A stretch of 64,000 bases of DNA from Actinoplanes palleronii. Its GTDB lineage: Bacteria > Actinomycetota > Actinomycetes > Mycobacteriales > Micromonosporaceae. A program made the position numbers and the translations under genes. Of the stretch, positions 53,611 through 62,354 are shown one piece after another. Position 1 is the first letter of the stretch. The number at the start of each line of letters is the position of its first letter. Below the pieces are notes generated by a model. The model ran no database searches. It was not told the origin of the DNA and worked only from the letters and a program-made list of their open reading frames with translations. The DNA lies in assembly GCF_016862315.1 (NCBI RefSeq), contig NZ_BOMS01000009.1, positions 186,001-250,000 of the forward strand. Reading direction: 5' to 3'.

Positions 53611-53625
53611 TTTGAACGTTTCAAA
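53611..53625. promoter_or_regulatory. TTTGAACGTTTCAAA, candidate operator of the rhamnosidase gene
   Basis: A 15-base inverted repeat (arms TTTGAA and TTCAAA, centre CGT) lies 39 bases upstream of the rhamnosidase ATG. The central CG and the size match LacI-family operators that control extracellular glycosidases in actinomycetes. No LacI gene is adjacent. Confidence 0.6.
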
Positions 53626-53656
53626 CACCCGCCCACGAGCCTAGATCTACCTGAAG

Positions 53657-53684
53657 ATCCACTCAAGCATCCATCAGAGTGGAT
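53657..53684. promoter_or_regulatory. Inverted repeat ATCCACTC...GAGTGGAT in the divergent promoter
   Basis: Perfect 8-base arms (53657-53664 and 53677-53684) separated by 12 bases. It lies in the region shared by the rhamnosidase and the ferric-reductase-like operon and could bind a dimeric regulator such as the response regulator encoded at 55167. Confidence 0.45.
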
Positions 53685-53781
53685 GTGGTTCCGGTCGCCG
53701 GCACGTTCCAAGAAACCTGGAAGATTCGCCCGCCAGATTCTGAGGTGATCGAAAGCAGTCTCTGGCGAAGCGAGTTCTCCC

Positions 53782-55170
53782 ATGACGATGCAAACCCTGC
53801 CGGACGACGGACGCCGGCGCCGCTCGGATCGCCGGGCCCGGGCGACCGGCCTGCTGAAGGCCGTCTTCTGGCTGACCGTCGCGATGACGGTTGTGCTCTT
53901 CGGGCTCTGGGGCGGCCCGGAGCGGCTCACCCCGGGCACGGCACTGACCTCGGCGGGCACCATGGCCGGGCTGATCGGCACCGACCTGGTGCTGGTGATG
54001 GTCTTCCTCGCCGCCCGGGTCCCGCTCGTCGACCGGATCGTCGGCCACGACGTCGCGCTGGCCTGGCACCGCACCCTCGGCGAGCCCGCGCTCTACCTGA
54101 TCCTCGCGCACTTCGCCCTGCTGACCGTCGGACGTGCCACCGAGAACGGCCGCAACGTCGCCGCCGAGACCCTGGCCCTGATCGGCGGCCCCGACGACAC
54201 CGGGCTGGCCTACCTCGGGCTGGCGACGTTCCTCGTCGTCGTGGTGACCTCGGCCGTGGCGGCGATCCGGCGGTGGTTCAGCCACGAGGCCTGGTTCGCC
54301 GTGCACGCGCTCAGCTACCTCGGCATCGTGATGGCCCTGCCGCACCAGAGCATGGACGGCGCGGTCCTCGACCCCCGCTCGAACCGGTACGTGTACTGGC
54401 TGACCCTCTACGCGATCGCCTTCGGCGCGATGCTGGTCTTCCGGGTCGTCGTCCCGATCGTGCGCAGCGCGCGGCACGGCCTGCGGGTCACCCACGTCGA
54501 GCGCATCGCCCCGGACGTAGTCTCCATCCACCTCGCCGGGCGGCGCCTGGACCGGCTGCGCGCCGCGGGCGGGCAGTACGCCATCTGGCGGTTCTGGACC
54601 CGCGCCACGTGGTTCCACGGGCACCCGGTCTCGCTGTCGGCGGTGCCGACCGCGACCACGGCGCGGATCACGGTGCGGGCGCTGGGCAAGGGCAGCGACC
54701 GGATCAGCCGGGTGCGCCCGGGCACCCGGGTGGGCTTCGCCGGGGTGTTCGGCGTCTTCACCGCCGCGGCGCGCCGCAGCCCACGGCTGGCGGTCGTCGC
54801 GGCGGGTGTCGGCGTCACCCCGGTACGGGCCCTGCTGGAGGACTCCCGGCTCCAGCCCAGCGAGGCGACGATCGTGTTGCGGGGCAGGGGCGAGGACGAC
54901 CGGTACCTGTGGGACGAGGTGAGCGCGCTGGCCGCGACGACGGGGAGCCGGCTCGTCCTGATGCCCGGGTCGCGGGCGCCGGGCGGTGACTCGTGGATGT
55001 CGGCCCAGGCCGTACAGGAAGGGAATGTGATCGAAAAGGTTTTTCCGGACCTGTCGGATTCTGATCTGTACGTCTGCGGGCCGCCGGCCTGGGCCGACGC
55101 CGTCGTCCGGGACGCGCGCGCCACCGGTCTGCCGGCCGCGCAGATCCACCTGGAGAGGTTCGACTGGTGA
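53782..55170 (+). CDS. Ferric-reductase-like transmembrane protein with ferredoxin-reductase domain
   Basis: The 462-residue protein has six hydrophobic segments in its first 220 residues (with LAWHRTLGEPALYLILAHF and FAVHALSYLGIVMALPHQ, whose histidines could carry haem), then an FAD domain (HGHPVSLSAVPT, an RxYS-like position altered to HPVSLS) and an NADH/NADPH domain ending LYVCGPPAWADAVV. It resembles the NOX/ferric reductase family. It starts an operon with a two-component system, its stop overlapping the regulator's GTG (GTGA). It may move electrons across the membrane to reduce iron, copper or a periplasmic flavin. Confidence 0.85.
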   Translation: MTMQTLPDDGRRRRSDRRARATGLLKAVFWLTVAMTVVLFGLWGGPERLTPGTALTSAGTMAGLIGTDLVLVMVFLAARVPLVDRIVGHDVALAWHRTLGEPALYLILAHFALLTVGRATENGRNVAAETLALIGGPDDTGLAYLGLATFLVVVVTSAVAAIRRWFSHEAWFAVHALSYLGIVMALPHQSMDGAVLDPRSNRYVYWLTLYAIAFGAMLVFRVVVPIVRSARHGLRVTHVERIAPDVVSIHLAGRRLDRLRAAGGQYAIWRFWTRATWFHGHPVSLSAVPTATTARITVRALGKGSDRISRVRPGTRVGFAGVFGVFTAAARRSPRLAVVAAGVGVTPVRALLEDSRLQPSEATIVLRGRGEDDRYLWDEVSALAATTGSRLVLMPGSRAPGGDSWMSAQAVQEGNVIEKVFPDLSDSDLYVCGPPAWADAVVRDARATGLPAAQIHLERFDW

Positions 55171-55859
55171 GCGCCGTTGTCTACGATCCTGCTGTGCCCG
55201 AGCGCCCGCGCCTGCTTCTCGCCGAGGACGACCCGCGGCTGGCGGCCATGCTGATCAGCCTGTTCGGCGGCGAGGGCTACGACGTGACACACGCGAGCGA
55301 CGGCCAGCGGGCGCTGCACGAGGGGCTCACCCGCCGGTTCGAGGTCCTGGTGCTCGACCGGGGGCTGCCCGCGATCGAGGGTCTCGACGTGCTGACCCGG
55401 TTGCGCGGTCGCGGCGTCCGCACGCCGGTGCTGGTGCTCTCGGCGCTGGGCAACCCGGCCGACCGGGTGGCCGGCCTCGACCGGGGCGCGGAGGACTACC
55501 TGGCGAAACCGTTCGACCTCGCGGAACTCCTCGCCCGGATCCGGGCGCTGGTGCGCCGCCACGAGACCGTGTCCCCGGTGCTCGCGGTGCCGGGCGGCGA
55601 CTTCGACACGGCGGCCCGCACGGTGACCACCGCCGCCGGGCTGATCGCCCTCTCCGACGGGGAGGCGCGTCTGCTGGAACGCCTGGCGCGGCGGCACCAG
55701 CAGGTGTTCGGCCGGGGCGACCTGCTGGCCGTGGTCTTCCCCGACGCGACCGACCCGGGGGTGGTCGACACGTACGTGCACTATCTGCGCCGCAAGCTCG
55801 GCCGCACCGCGGTGCACACCGTCCGGGGCATCGGCTACCGGCTGGGCCCGCTGCGATGA
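55167..55859 (+). CDS. OmpR-family response regulator
   Basis: This 230-residue regulator has a receiver domain with phospho-acceptor D64 in VLVLDRGLPAIEG, acidic pocket EDD near 18-20 and the KPFD lysine, followed by a winged helix (about 140-228, VDTYVHYLRRKLG and VHTVRGIGYRLG). The GTG at 55167 has GGAGAGG 8 bases before it and lies in the upstream stop codon; a second GTG at 55194 (VPERPRLLL) is nearer to the domain start. Overlapping ATGA with the kinase gene shows one transcript. Confidence 0.94.
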   Translation: MSAVVYDPAVPERPRLLLAEDDPRLAAMLISLFGGEGYDVTHASDGQRALHEGLTRRFEVLVLDRGLPAIEGLDVLTRLRGRGVRTPVLVLSALGNPADRVAGLDRGAEDYLAKPFDLAELLARIRALVRRHETVSPVLAVPGGDFDTAARTVTTAAGLIALSDGEARLLERLARRHQQVFGRGDLLAVVFPDATDPGVVDTYVHYLRRKLGRTAVHTVRGIGYRLGPLR

Positions 55860-57076
55860 CGCCGAAGCAACCCGAGCTGGCCAGGGCGTCGGCCCGGCTC
55901 ACCGTGCAGTTCGCGGCCCTGATGGCACTCCTGCTCGTCATCGTGCTCGGGCTGGTCCTCGTCCTTTTCAAGATCAGCATGGATGCGGTGACCGAGAAGG
56001 ATCTGTGGGAGGCGTCGCAGCTCGACACCGCGCAGATCGCACCGAGCGGCATCTTCGTGACCGTTTTCGACGGCGGCACCGCTGTCGACAGCGGCACAGC
56101 TTCCGGCAGCGGCACGGTGACGGTGCCCGACGGGCAACCGGCCGGGCTCGTCGATCGGGACGCGGCGCGACGGGTGTTCGCGGGCGACGACCCGGTCGTG
56201 CGGGAACGCACCGTGGCCGGCCGTGACTACACCACCCGCACCACCCGGCGCGGCGACCGGGTCGTCCAGGTCACCGCCGAGGGGCACCGCAACGAGGAGA
56301 GCCTGCGACGGCTGGCCTACGTGCTGCTGCTGGCCGGGGGCGCCGCGCTGGGTGTCGCCGTGCTCGCCGCGCACGTGATGGCCCGGCGCGCGATCCGCCC
56401 GATGGCCGAGGCCCTGGCCGGTCAGCGCCGGTTCGTGGCGGCCGCCAGTCACGAGCTCCGCACGCCGCTCACGCTGCTCAGCACGCGGGCGCAGCTGCTG
56501 ACCCACCAGCACCGCGACGACGTGCCCGCCGAGGTCGCGGCGGCGCTCGACGAGATGACGCGCGACTCCCGTACGGTGACCAGGATCCTCGACGACCTCC
56601 TGGTCGCCGCCGACCCGCGCACCGCGACCGACGACGATCCGGTTGATCTGATAGCGACCGCGGACGCGGTCGTCGCCGCGATGCGCGAGCGGGCCCAGGC
56701 TCGTGGGATCACCCTCGACCGTTCCGGATCAGCGGAGCGGGCCGTGGTCCGGGGCAGCGGGGCAGCGCTCGCCCGGCTCTGCACCGCGCTGGTCGCCAAC
56801 GCGATCGACTACGCCGGCACGGCGGTGACGGTGCGGATCGCGGTCGAGGGCCGCACCGCGGTCGTGACCGTTCTCGACGACGGCCCCGGGTTCGCACCGG
56901 ACATCGTGGCGCACGCCTTCGCCCCGTTCGTCACCGGCCGCCCGGACGGCGACCATTCCGGCCTGGGCCTGGCCATCGTCGCGGAGATCACCCGGCGGCA
57001 CGACGGCAGCGTCCACATCCGGCCGGACAGCCACGGTGCGGTCGCGGTGCGGCTGCCGCTGTCCACCGACCGATGA
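55856..57076 (+). CDS. Membrane sensor histidine kinase
   Basis: This 406-residue kinase has a transmembrane segment at about 14-40 (FAALMALLLVIVLGLVLVLF), a small extracellular domain (about 45-150), a second membrane segment (LAYVLLLAGGAALGVAVLAAHVMA), a HisKA domain with H199 in ASHELRTPLTLLSTRAQ, and an ATPase domain with NAIDYAG, DDGPGFAPD and HSGLGLAIV. It pairs with the preceding response regulator. The signal is unknown; the ferric-reductase-like gene upstream suggests redox or metal sensing. Confidence 0.94.
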   Translation: MTPKQPELARASARLTVQFAALMALLLVIVLGLVLVLFKISMDAVTEKDLWEASQLDTAQIAPSGIFVTVFDGGTAVDSGTASGSGTVTVPDGQPAGLVDRDAARRVFAGDDPVVRERTVAGRDYTTRTTRRGDRVVQVTAEGHRNEESLRRLAYVLLLAGGAALGVAVLAAHVMARRAIRPMAEALAGQRRFVAAASHELRTPLTLLSTRAQLLTHQHRDDVPAEVAAALDEMTRDSRTVTRILDDLLVAADPRTATDDDPVDLIATADAVVAAMRERAQARGITLDRSGSAERAVVRGSGAALARLCTALVANAIDYAGTAVTVRIAVEGRTAVVTVLDDGPGFAPDIVAHAFAPFVTGRPDGDHSGLGLAIVAEITRRHDGSVHIRPDSHGAVAVRLPLSTDR

Positions 57077-57095
57077 GCGCGGGGCCCGCCTCGTG

Positions 57096-57719
57096 CTATC
57101 CGTAGTGGTACATACCGGCGTACGGGTCGGGCTCGCCGGTCCACGGGTCTACGCCGGACCGCAGGCGGCGCCGATACTCCGTCCGGGTCAGGAACATCGC
57201 GCTCCCCCGGCCGAACAGGTACACGTCGCCCAGCGGGCAGCCGGCGAAGTCCCCGCGCAGATGCCGGACCAGGAACTCGACCATGCCGCAGTCGTAGCGC
57301 CGCCAGATGCTCTCGCCCCGGTCATAGACCAGCACCGGCCACCGCTCCGGGTCCGGACCGGACGCGTCCCAGCACAGGTTGTCGCCGCTGGAGTCCAGAC
57401 CCCACAGGATCAGCCGGGGACTCGTGCCGTCCAGTGCCGGGTCCTTGCGGGACTCGGCCCACAGGACCCGGGCGAACGCCGTGCCGGCCCGCATGTCGTT
57501 GTCGTCGCCGGTCGGGGGCTCGGCCCAGGGCTCCGGTTCGCCGATCACCAGGTAGTCCTGGATCGCCCCCGCTCCGTAGAGGGTGATGAAGCGCCGGTAC
57601 GCCGCCGGGAAGGCGGTCCCCCACGACGCGGTGATCAGGTCCCAGTCGACGGTGGTGTCGCTCGCCGTCTCGGGCGGCATGAGGCGCAGCAGGGCCTCGA
57701 TCTCCGCGGGTTCAGCCAT
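57096..57719 (-). CDS. SMI1/KNR4 (SUKH) family protein
   Basis: This 207-residue protein has the SUKH-1 fold signature: WDLITASWGTAFPAAYRRFITLYGAGAIQDYLVIGEPEP near 25-65, the WPVLVYDRGESIWRRYDCGMVEFLVRHL segment near 125-155. SUKH proteins are frequent immunity proteins against contact-dependent and secreted toxins in bacteria, but no toxin gene is adjacent. It is convergent with the kinase operon, 19 bases from it. It may be an orphan immunity gene or a general regulatory protein. Confidence 0.8.
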   Translation of the reverse strand: MAEPAEIEALLRLMPPETASDTTVDWDLITASWGTAFPAAYRRFITLYGAGAIQDYLVIGEPEPWAEPPTGDDNDMRAGTAFARVLWAESRKDPALDGTSPRLILWGLDSSGDNLCWDASGPDPERWPVLVYDRGESIWRRYDCGMVEFLVRHLRGDFAGCPLGDVYLFGRGSAMFLTRTEYRRRLRSGVDPWTGEPDPYAGMYHYG

Positions 57720-57799
57720 CCCGTTCTCCCATCAGTTGCCCATCGTCTGCCCAGTGGGGTGCGTCAAGGTCGGTCGACCGAACCACACGAGGGGGAAAC

Positions 57800-58705
57800 G
57801 TGCGTTTGAGTTATCCGAGATTCGGGGCGGCCCTGCTGGTCGCCGGCCTGGCACTGTCGGGGTTGGCGACGGTCGGGGCCACACCGGCGGCGGCCGCGAC
57901 GCTGCCGTTCGGGACCGTCCGGGCGGTGGTCTCGCAGTCCACACCCGACGCCCAGCCGAAGAAGTCGTTCAGCACCTTCTGCAACCCGGGCGAGCGGGTC
58001 ACCGGCGGCGGTGCCTTCACCGTGGGAGGCATCCACGCGGTGATCACCGAGATGCAGCCGATCCAGAACCTCACTGCCCGGGACAGCTTCCAGGTGACCG
58101 CCGAGGCCGATCAGTTCGGCATCGCCGGCAACTGGAGTTTCCAGGTGTTCGCGTTCTGCGCGACGCCGCCGGCCAGTGCCGCCATCGAGATCGTCAAGCA
58201 GCCGAACCCGCGGCGGACCGGCGGCACCGACCAGGCGTTCGCACCGTGCCCGGCCGGCAAGCTGCTGATCGGCGCCGGCGGGAAGATCGACAACGCCGGC
58301 GGGCAGATGGACCTGGGGATGTTCACGAACTCCAGCGGCACGCTGGCGACCGGGGCCTCGGCGTTCGCCAAGCCCGACGCGGACGGCTACAGCGGCATGT
58401 ACGCGGTCACCGGATATTCGGTGTGTGCCAAGCCGAACAACCTGCTCGACGACTTCAAGCAGCAGCGGGTGTCGTTCTCGTCGCCGGCCGGGACGACCAG
58501 TCAGAAGCAGGTCCCGGCGGCCTGCCCGTCCGGGTCGGCGCTCTCCGGGCTCGCCGGGGCGACCGTGCTGCCCGGCACGCACCTGCAGCAGATCCGGCCG
58601 AACTCGGCCGGTCGCCCCGCCAACCTGGCGACCTTCGGCGCCCAGGCGACGATCGTGCCGAGCGAGGCGTGGCAGATGGACACCACGATGTTCTGCGTGC
58701 GATGA
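57800..58705 (+). CDS. Secreted protein with three cysteine-containing repeats
   Basis: A signal peptide (RFGAALLVAGLALSGLATVGATPAAAA, cleavage near residue 33) is followed by three units of about 80 residues, each starting with a cysteine-glycine segment and closing with a second cysteine: FCNPGERVTGGGAFTV ... FAFCA, PCPAGKLLIGAGGKI ... YSVCA, ACPSGSALSGLAGATV ... TMFCVR. The pairs could form one disulfide in each unit. GTG at 57800 follows GAGGGGG by 5-6 bases. I do not recognise a described family; beta-rich repeats like these occur in secreted actinobacterial proteins of unknown function. Confidence 0.75.
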   Translation: MRLSYPRFGAALLVAGLALSGLATVGATPAAAATLPFGTVRAVVSQSTPDAQPKKSFSTFCNPGERVTGGGAFTVGGIHAVITEMQPIQNLTARDSFQVTAEADQFGIAGNWSFQVFAFCATPPASAAIEIVKQPNPRRTGGTDQAFAPCPAGKLLIGAGGKIDNAGGQMDLGMFTNSSGTLATGASAFAKPDADGYSGMYAVTGYSVCAKPNNLLDDFKQQRVSFSSPAGTTSQKQVPAACPSGSALSGLAGATVLPGTHLQQIRPNSAGRPANLATFGAQATIVPSEAWQMDTTMFCVR

Positions 58706-58709
58706 CACG

Positions 58710-61700
58710 CTAACCACCGGTGGGCTGCGACGAACGGTCGTGGCCCACCGGCGCGTGCACCCGGTGACCGGACGTGGCCCGGCTGGCGGCCGCGGCCCGC
58801 TCGTGCCGGTCGGCGAGCCGATACTGCCCGCCGACCCGGTAGACGCCGGCCAGGGTGCTGTGCGCGAGACCCACCACCACCTCGAGGCGGGCGGTCTCGG
58901 CGATGCCGAGCGCCTGCCGGGCCAGGTCCTCGGCCGCGAGGCGGTCCGGCGTGGCGACGGCCAGCCCGAGCAGCGCCGCGCACTCCGGCCGCAGGCTCCT
59001 GGTCTCCGCGGCCAGCGCCCGGGCCAGCCGGTAGTGCCCGGCCGCCCCCGGGTGGTCGCCGGCCAGCACGGCCGCGTCGCCGAGCGCGTTGCGGGCGATC
59101 GCCTCGGTCTCGCGGTCACCGGTCTCGCCGGCCAGCAGCAACCCGGCCGCCGCCTGGTCGCGCGCCGGACCGGACCGGCCCAGCGCGCACTCCAGCGCGG
59201 CCAGCCCGCAGTGCGTGACCGCGACACCGTCCCGGTCGCCGACCTGGGTGTAGCGGTCCATCGCCGAGTCGAGGTGCTCGCGGGCCTCGTCGTAGCGGCC
59301 CAGCTCGCGGTGGACCTGGGCCAGGCCGGTGTGCGCCAGCGCCTCGCCGTGGCGGCTGCCGAGCTCGGCGTTCAGCTTCAACGCGGCGGTGAACTGCTCA
59401 CCGGCGTCGGCGAGCCGGCCCATCTCGAGCAGGACGTCGGCGTACAGGGAAAGGTTGTTGGCCTCGCCGGCCCGCCGGTGCAGCCGGCGGTCGATCTGCA
59501 GCGCGTGGTCGAGCCGGCGGGCGGCGAGCGTGAGCCGGCCGAGTTTGCGGCACACGATGCCGATGTTGCCGAGCGCCGTCGCCTCGTGCTCCTGCCAGCC
59601 GCACTGCCGGGCCAGCCGCAACCCGATCAGATAGTGCCGCAGCGCGTCGCGGTGCTCGCCGACGCTGCGGTGCGCGGTGCCGAGGCTGTGCCGGGCGGCG
59701 GCCTGCCCGGCCAGGTCACCGTCCTGGCGGGCCGCGTCGAGGGCGACGGTCGCCACCGCCAGCCAGTCGCCGGTGTAGCGGCGCAGGTGGAAGTAGCAGC
59801 GCAGGGCATCGGCCAGCAGCAGGGCGAGCCGGCGCGGGCCGGATGCCGCGGCGTGCTGCACGGCGAGGACCAGGTTGTGGCGTTCGGCTTCCAGCCACGC
59901 GAGGGCGGCGGGCTCGTCGAAGGCGGCCGGCCCCACGAAATGCCCGGGCACCTCGCCGGCCAGCCGCAACATGTGCGGGGCGAGCAGATCGCCGGCCGCC
60001 CGGGTCCGCTGGACGTAGCTCGCCAGCAACCGGGCCACCGCACCGTCCCGCTCGGCGGCCGGGTCCTCGGCCTCGGCGCGTTCGGCGGCGTAGAGCCGGA
60101 GCAGGTCGTGACACCGATACCGGCCGTCGGCGTGCTCGTCCACCAGGTGCACGGCCGCCAGCCGGGCGAGCAACCGACCGGCGTCGGCCCGCGCGATGTC
60201 GAGGAGGTCCCCCGCGTCATCCGCGGTGAGGTCCACGCCCGGCACGATCCCGAAGCCCCGGAACACCTCGCGAGCCCGCTCCGGCAGGTCCGCATAAGAC
60301 AGATCAAAAGCTGTTCGTACGGCGTGCCGGTCGTCGCTGCGCACCGCGAGCCCGCCGAGCCGGTTGCCCGCCTCGAGCTCGGCGACGTAGCCGGCGACCG
60401 TACGCCTCGGGCTGGTCGCCAGGTTCGCCGCCGCGATCCGCAGGGCGAGCGGAAGCCGCGCGCAGAGCTCGGCGAGGGCGGTCACGGCGGCCGGCTCGGC
60501 CGACGTCCGGTTCGGCCCGAGCACCCGGGTGAGCAGCACCGCCGCCTCGCCGGGTGCGAGGACGTCGAGCCCGAGGGGCACGGCGCCGTACTCGGCGACC
60601 AGCCCGCCCAGCGCGTCCCGGCTCGTGACCACGACCATCCCGGCCGGGCCGCCGGGCAGCAGGGGGCGTACCTGCTCGGCGCTGCGGGCGTTGTCCAGCA
60701 CGACGAGCACCTCCCGCCCGGCCAGCAGTGACCGGTAGACGGCGGCGGCCTCGTCGACACCGGCCGGGATCCGCTCGGCGGGCAGCCCGAGGGCGGTCAG
60801 GAACCCGGTCAGGGCTTCGATCGGGCGCAGGGGCGGTGTGGTCGCGTACCCGCGCAGGTCGACGTGGAGCTGGCCGCCCGGGAAGCGCTCGCGCACGGTG
60901 TGCGCCCACCGTACGGCCAGGCTGGTCTTGCCGACACCGGCCGACCCGCAGATCACCACGACCGGCAACACGCCCGGCTCCGCGTCGTCGAGCAGCGCGT
61001 CGAGGGTGCGCAGGTGCTCGGCCCGCCCGGTGAACCCGGCCGCGGCAGCCGGCAGCTGCGCGGGCACCGGCGGCCGGGACTCTCTTCCGTCCGCGCGGAC
61101 CTCCCGGGGAATCGGCCTCCCCGCGGCGGTTCCGGCCCCCGGCGTGACCGCTTCGATGCCAGCGCCCGGCGTGCCTGCGAGCACCTCCCGGTGCAGTTCC
61201 CGCAGCGCCGCGCCGGGCTCGACACCCAGCTCGTCGACGAGCGCGGACCGGATCCGCCGGTAGGCGTCGAGAGCCTCGGCCCGCCGCCCGGCCCGGTGCA
61301 GGGCGGTCATCAGGTGCGCCCACAGCCCCTCCCGCAGCGGATGCTCCCGGACGAGATCACCCAGCTCGGCGATCACCTCGGCGTGCCGCCCGAGCCGCAG
61401 GTCGACCGCGATCCGCCGGTCCACGGCGGTCAGCCGACGCTCGGCCAGCCGGGCCGCCTCGGCCGTGCACACGTCGACCACCACACCGTCGTAGGCGGGC
61501 CCGCGCCACAGCTGCAACGCCTGCCGCAGCAGCCGCGTGGCGTGCTCCGGTTCCGCCCGCTCCGCCGCGGCCACCAGCTGCTCGAACCGGTCCACGTCGA
61601 GCTCACCCCGGACCAGATAACCGGGCGGCCGGCTGATCAGGCACTCCTCACCCCCGGCGTGCAGCACCCGGCGCAGCCCCGCGACGCAGCCCTGCACCAG

Positions 61701-61895
61701 CGCCCGCGCCGTCGCCGGCGCGTCGTCACCCCAGAGCTGCGCGATGATCCGCTCGGTCGACACAACCTGCCCGGCCTGCGCGAGCAGCACCGCCAGGACA
61801 GCACGCTGCTGCGGCCCGCCCAGCGGCAGCGAACGATCGTCATAGATGGCTTCCACCGGACCGAGCACATGGAAACGCACACCGTAGGAGATCAC
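58710..61895 (-). CDS. Second SARP-family regulator with BTAD, NB-ARC and TPR domains
   Basis: This 1061-residue regulator has an OmpR-like DNA-binding domain (VRFHVLGPVEAIYDDRSLPLGG to about 95), a BTAD (about 103-248), an NB-ARC ATPase with P-loop CGSAGVGKTSLA and VLVVLDNARSAEQVRPLL, and C-terminal TPRs (about 640-1040; for example LGNIGIVCRKLGRLTLAARRLDHAL and GEALAHTGLAQVHRELGRYDEAREHL). The start is the GTG at 61895 (MISYGVRF); a GTG at 61880 (VRFHVLGP) also fits. It is convergent with the secreted repeat protein (4 bases apart). It probably activates a biosynthetic gene set; none is visible in the window. Confidence 0.9.
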   Translation of the reverse strand: MISYGVRFHVLGPVEAIYDDRSLPLGGPQQRAVLAVLLAQAGQVVSTERIIAQLWGDDAPATARALVQGCVAGLRRVLHAGGEECLISRPPGYLVRGELDVDRFEQLVAAAERAEPEHATRLLRQALQLWRGPAYDGVVVDVCTAEAARLAERRLTAVDRRIAVDLRLGRHAEVIAELGDLVREHPLREGLWAHLMTALHRAGRRAEALDAYRRIRSALVDELGVEPGAALRELHREVLAGTPGAGIEAVTPGAGTAAGRPIPREVRADGRESRPPVPAQLPAAAAGFTGRAEHLRTLDALLDDAEPGVLPVVVICGSAGVGKTSLAVRWAHTVRERFPGGQLHVDLRGYATTPPLRPIEALTGFLTALGLPAERIPAGVDEAAAVYRSLLAGREVLVVLDNARSAEQVRPLLPGGPAGMVVVTSRDALGGLVAEYGAVPLGLDVLAPGEAAVLLTRVLGPNRTSAEPAAVTALAELCARLPLALRIAAANLATSPRRTVAGYVAELEAGNRLGGLAVRSDDRHAVRTAFDLSYADLPERAREVFRGFGIVPGVDLTADDAGDLLDIARADAGRLLARLAAVHLVDEHADGRYRCHDLLRLYAAERAEAEDPAAERDGAVARLLASYVQRTRAAGDLLAPHMLRLAGEVPGHFVGPAAFDEPAALAWLEAERHNLVLAVQHAAASGPRRLALLLADALRCYFHLRRYTGDWLAVATVALDAARQDGDLAGQAAARHSLGTAHRSVGEHRDALRHYLIGLRLARQCGWQEHEATALGNIGIVCRKLGRLTLAARRLDHALQIDRRLHRRAGEANNLSLYADVLLEMGRLADAGEQFTAALKLNAELGSRHGEALAHTGLAQVHRELGRYDEAREHLDSAMDRYTQVGDRDGVAVTHCGLAALECALGRSGPARDQAAAGLLLAGETGDRETEAIARNALGDAAVLAGDHPGAAGHYRLARALAAETRSLRPECAALLGLAVATPDRLAAEDLARQALGIAETARLEVVVGLAHSTLAGVYRVGGQYRLADRHERAAAASRATSGHRVHAPVGHDRSSQPTGG

Positions 61896-61922
61896 CGCCC
61901 GCCCCCACCGGGAACACCCCCG

Positions 61923-62085
61923 TCAGAAAATCGACATGCCCGCGCCTTCCAGTTGCAGCAACCCCAAAGCCTTTTTGTGTACGCCCGGAGCCGCCGCGAG
62001 GATCCCACCCCGGCCGGGCTCCCACGCCTCGCCGCCCAGGTCCGTCACCACCCCATCCGCCTCGGTCACGAGCAGGCCGCCACCG
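61923..62085 (-). pseudogene. 3' remnant of an inositol-monophosphatase-family gene
   Basis: Only the last about 53 codons are left: GGLLVTEADGVVTDLGGEAWEPG and ILAAAPGVHKKALGLLQ, which match the C-terminal end of inositol-phosphate phosphatases (GGLLVTEAGG...VTDL...VLAAAPGVH). The WDVAA just before GGLLV is missing, and the frame upstream is repeat-rich, non-homologous DNA. It is thus a truncated relic. The rest of 61896-62354 has no further gene; it holds this relic, the palindromic repeat and a promoter for the XRE gene. Confidence 0.7.
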
Positions 62086-62173
62086 GGACATGGTGAACGG
62101 CCGGGCTCACCGGCTTGCCGGGCGGCGGGGCTGCCGGGCGCTCTCGCGGGCATACCAGCACCTCCGGAGTCCA

Positions 62174-62225
62174 GCTGGCCCTCACGGCCGTATCGAGCGA
62201 GCCATAACGGCCGTGACAGCCAGCC
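62174..62225. repeat. Copy of the palindromic repeat element (GCTGG...CCAGCC)
   Basis: The stretch shares AGCTGGCCCTCACGGCC and CCATAACGGCCG with the tandem copies near 29650-29720 and ends in CCAGCC. Arms GCTGGCCCTCACGGCC and GGCCGTGACAGCCAGCC are largely complementary. Confidence 0.75.
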
Positions 62226-62354
62226 GCCGCGGCCGTTATCCGCGGCCGCGAGCCACCACACGACCTCGGGGGCCGGTTCGAGCTGACGCTCGGCCCAGGG
62301 TGGCAGGACTCCGCGCCGCCTGGCATCATGAATAGCGGAGGGAGGTTCATTCAC

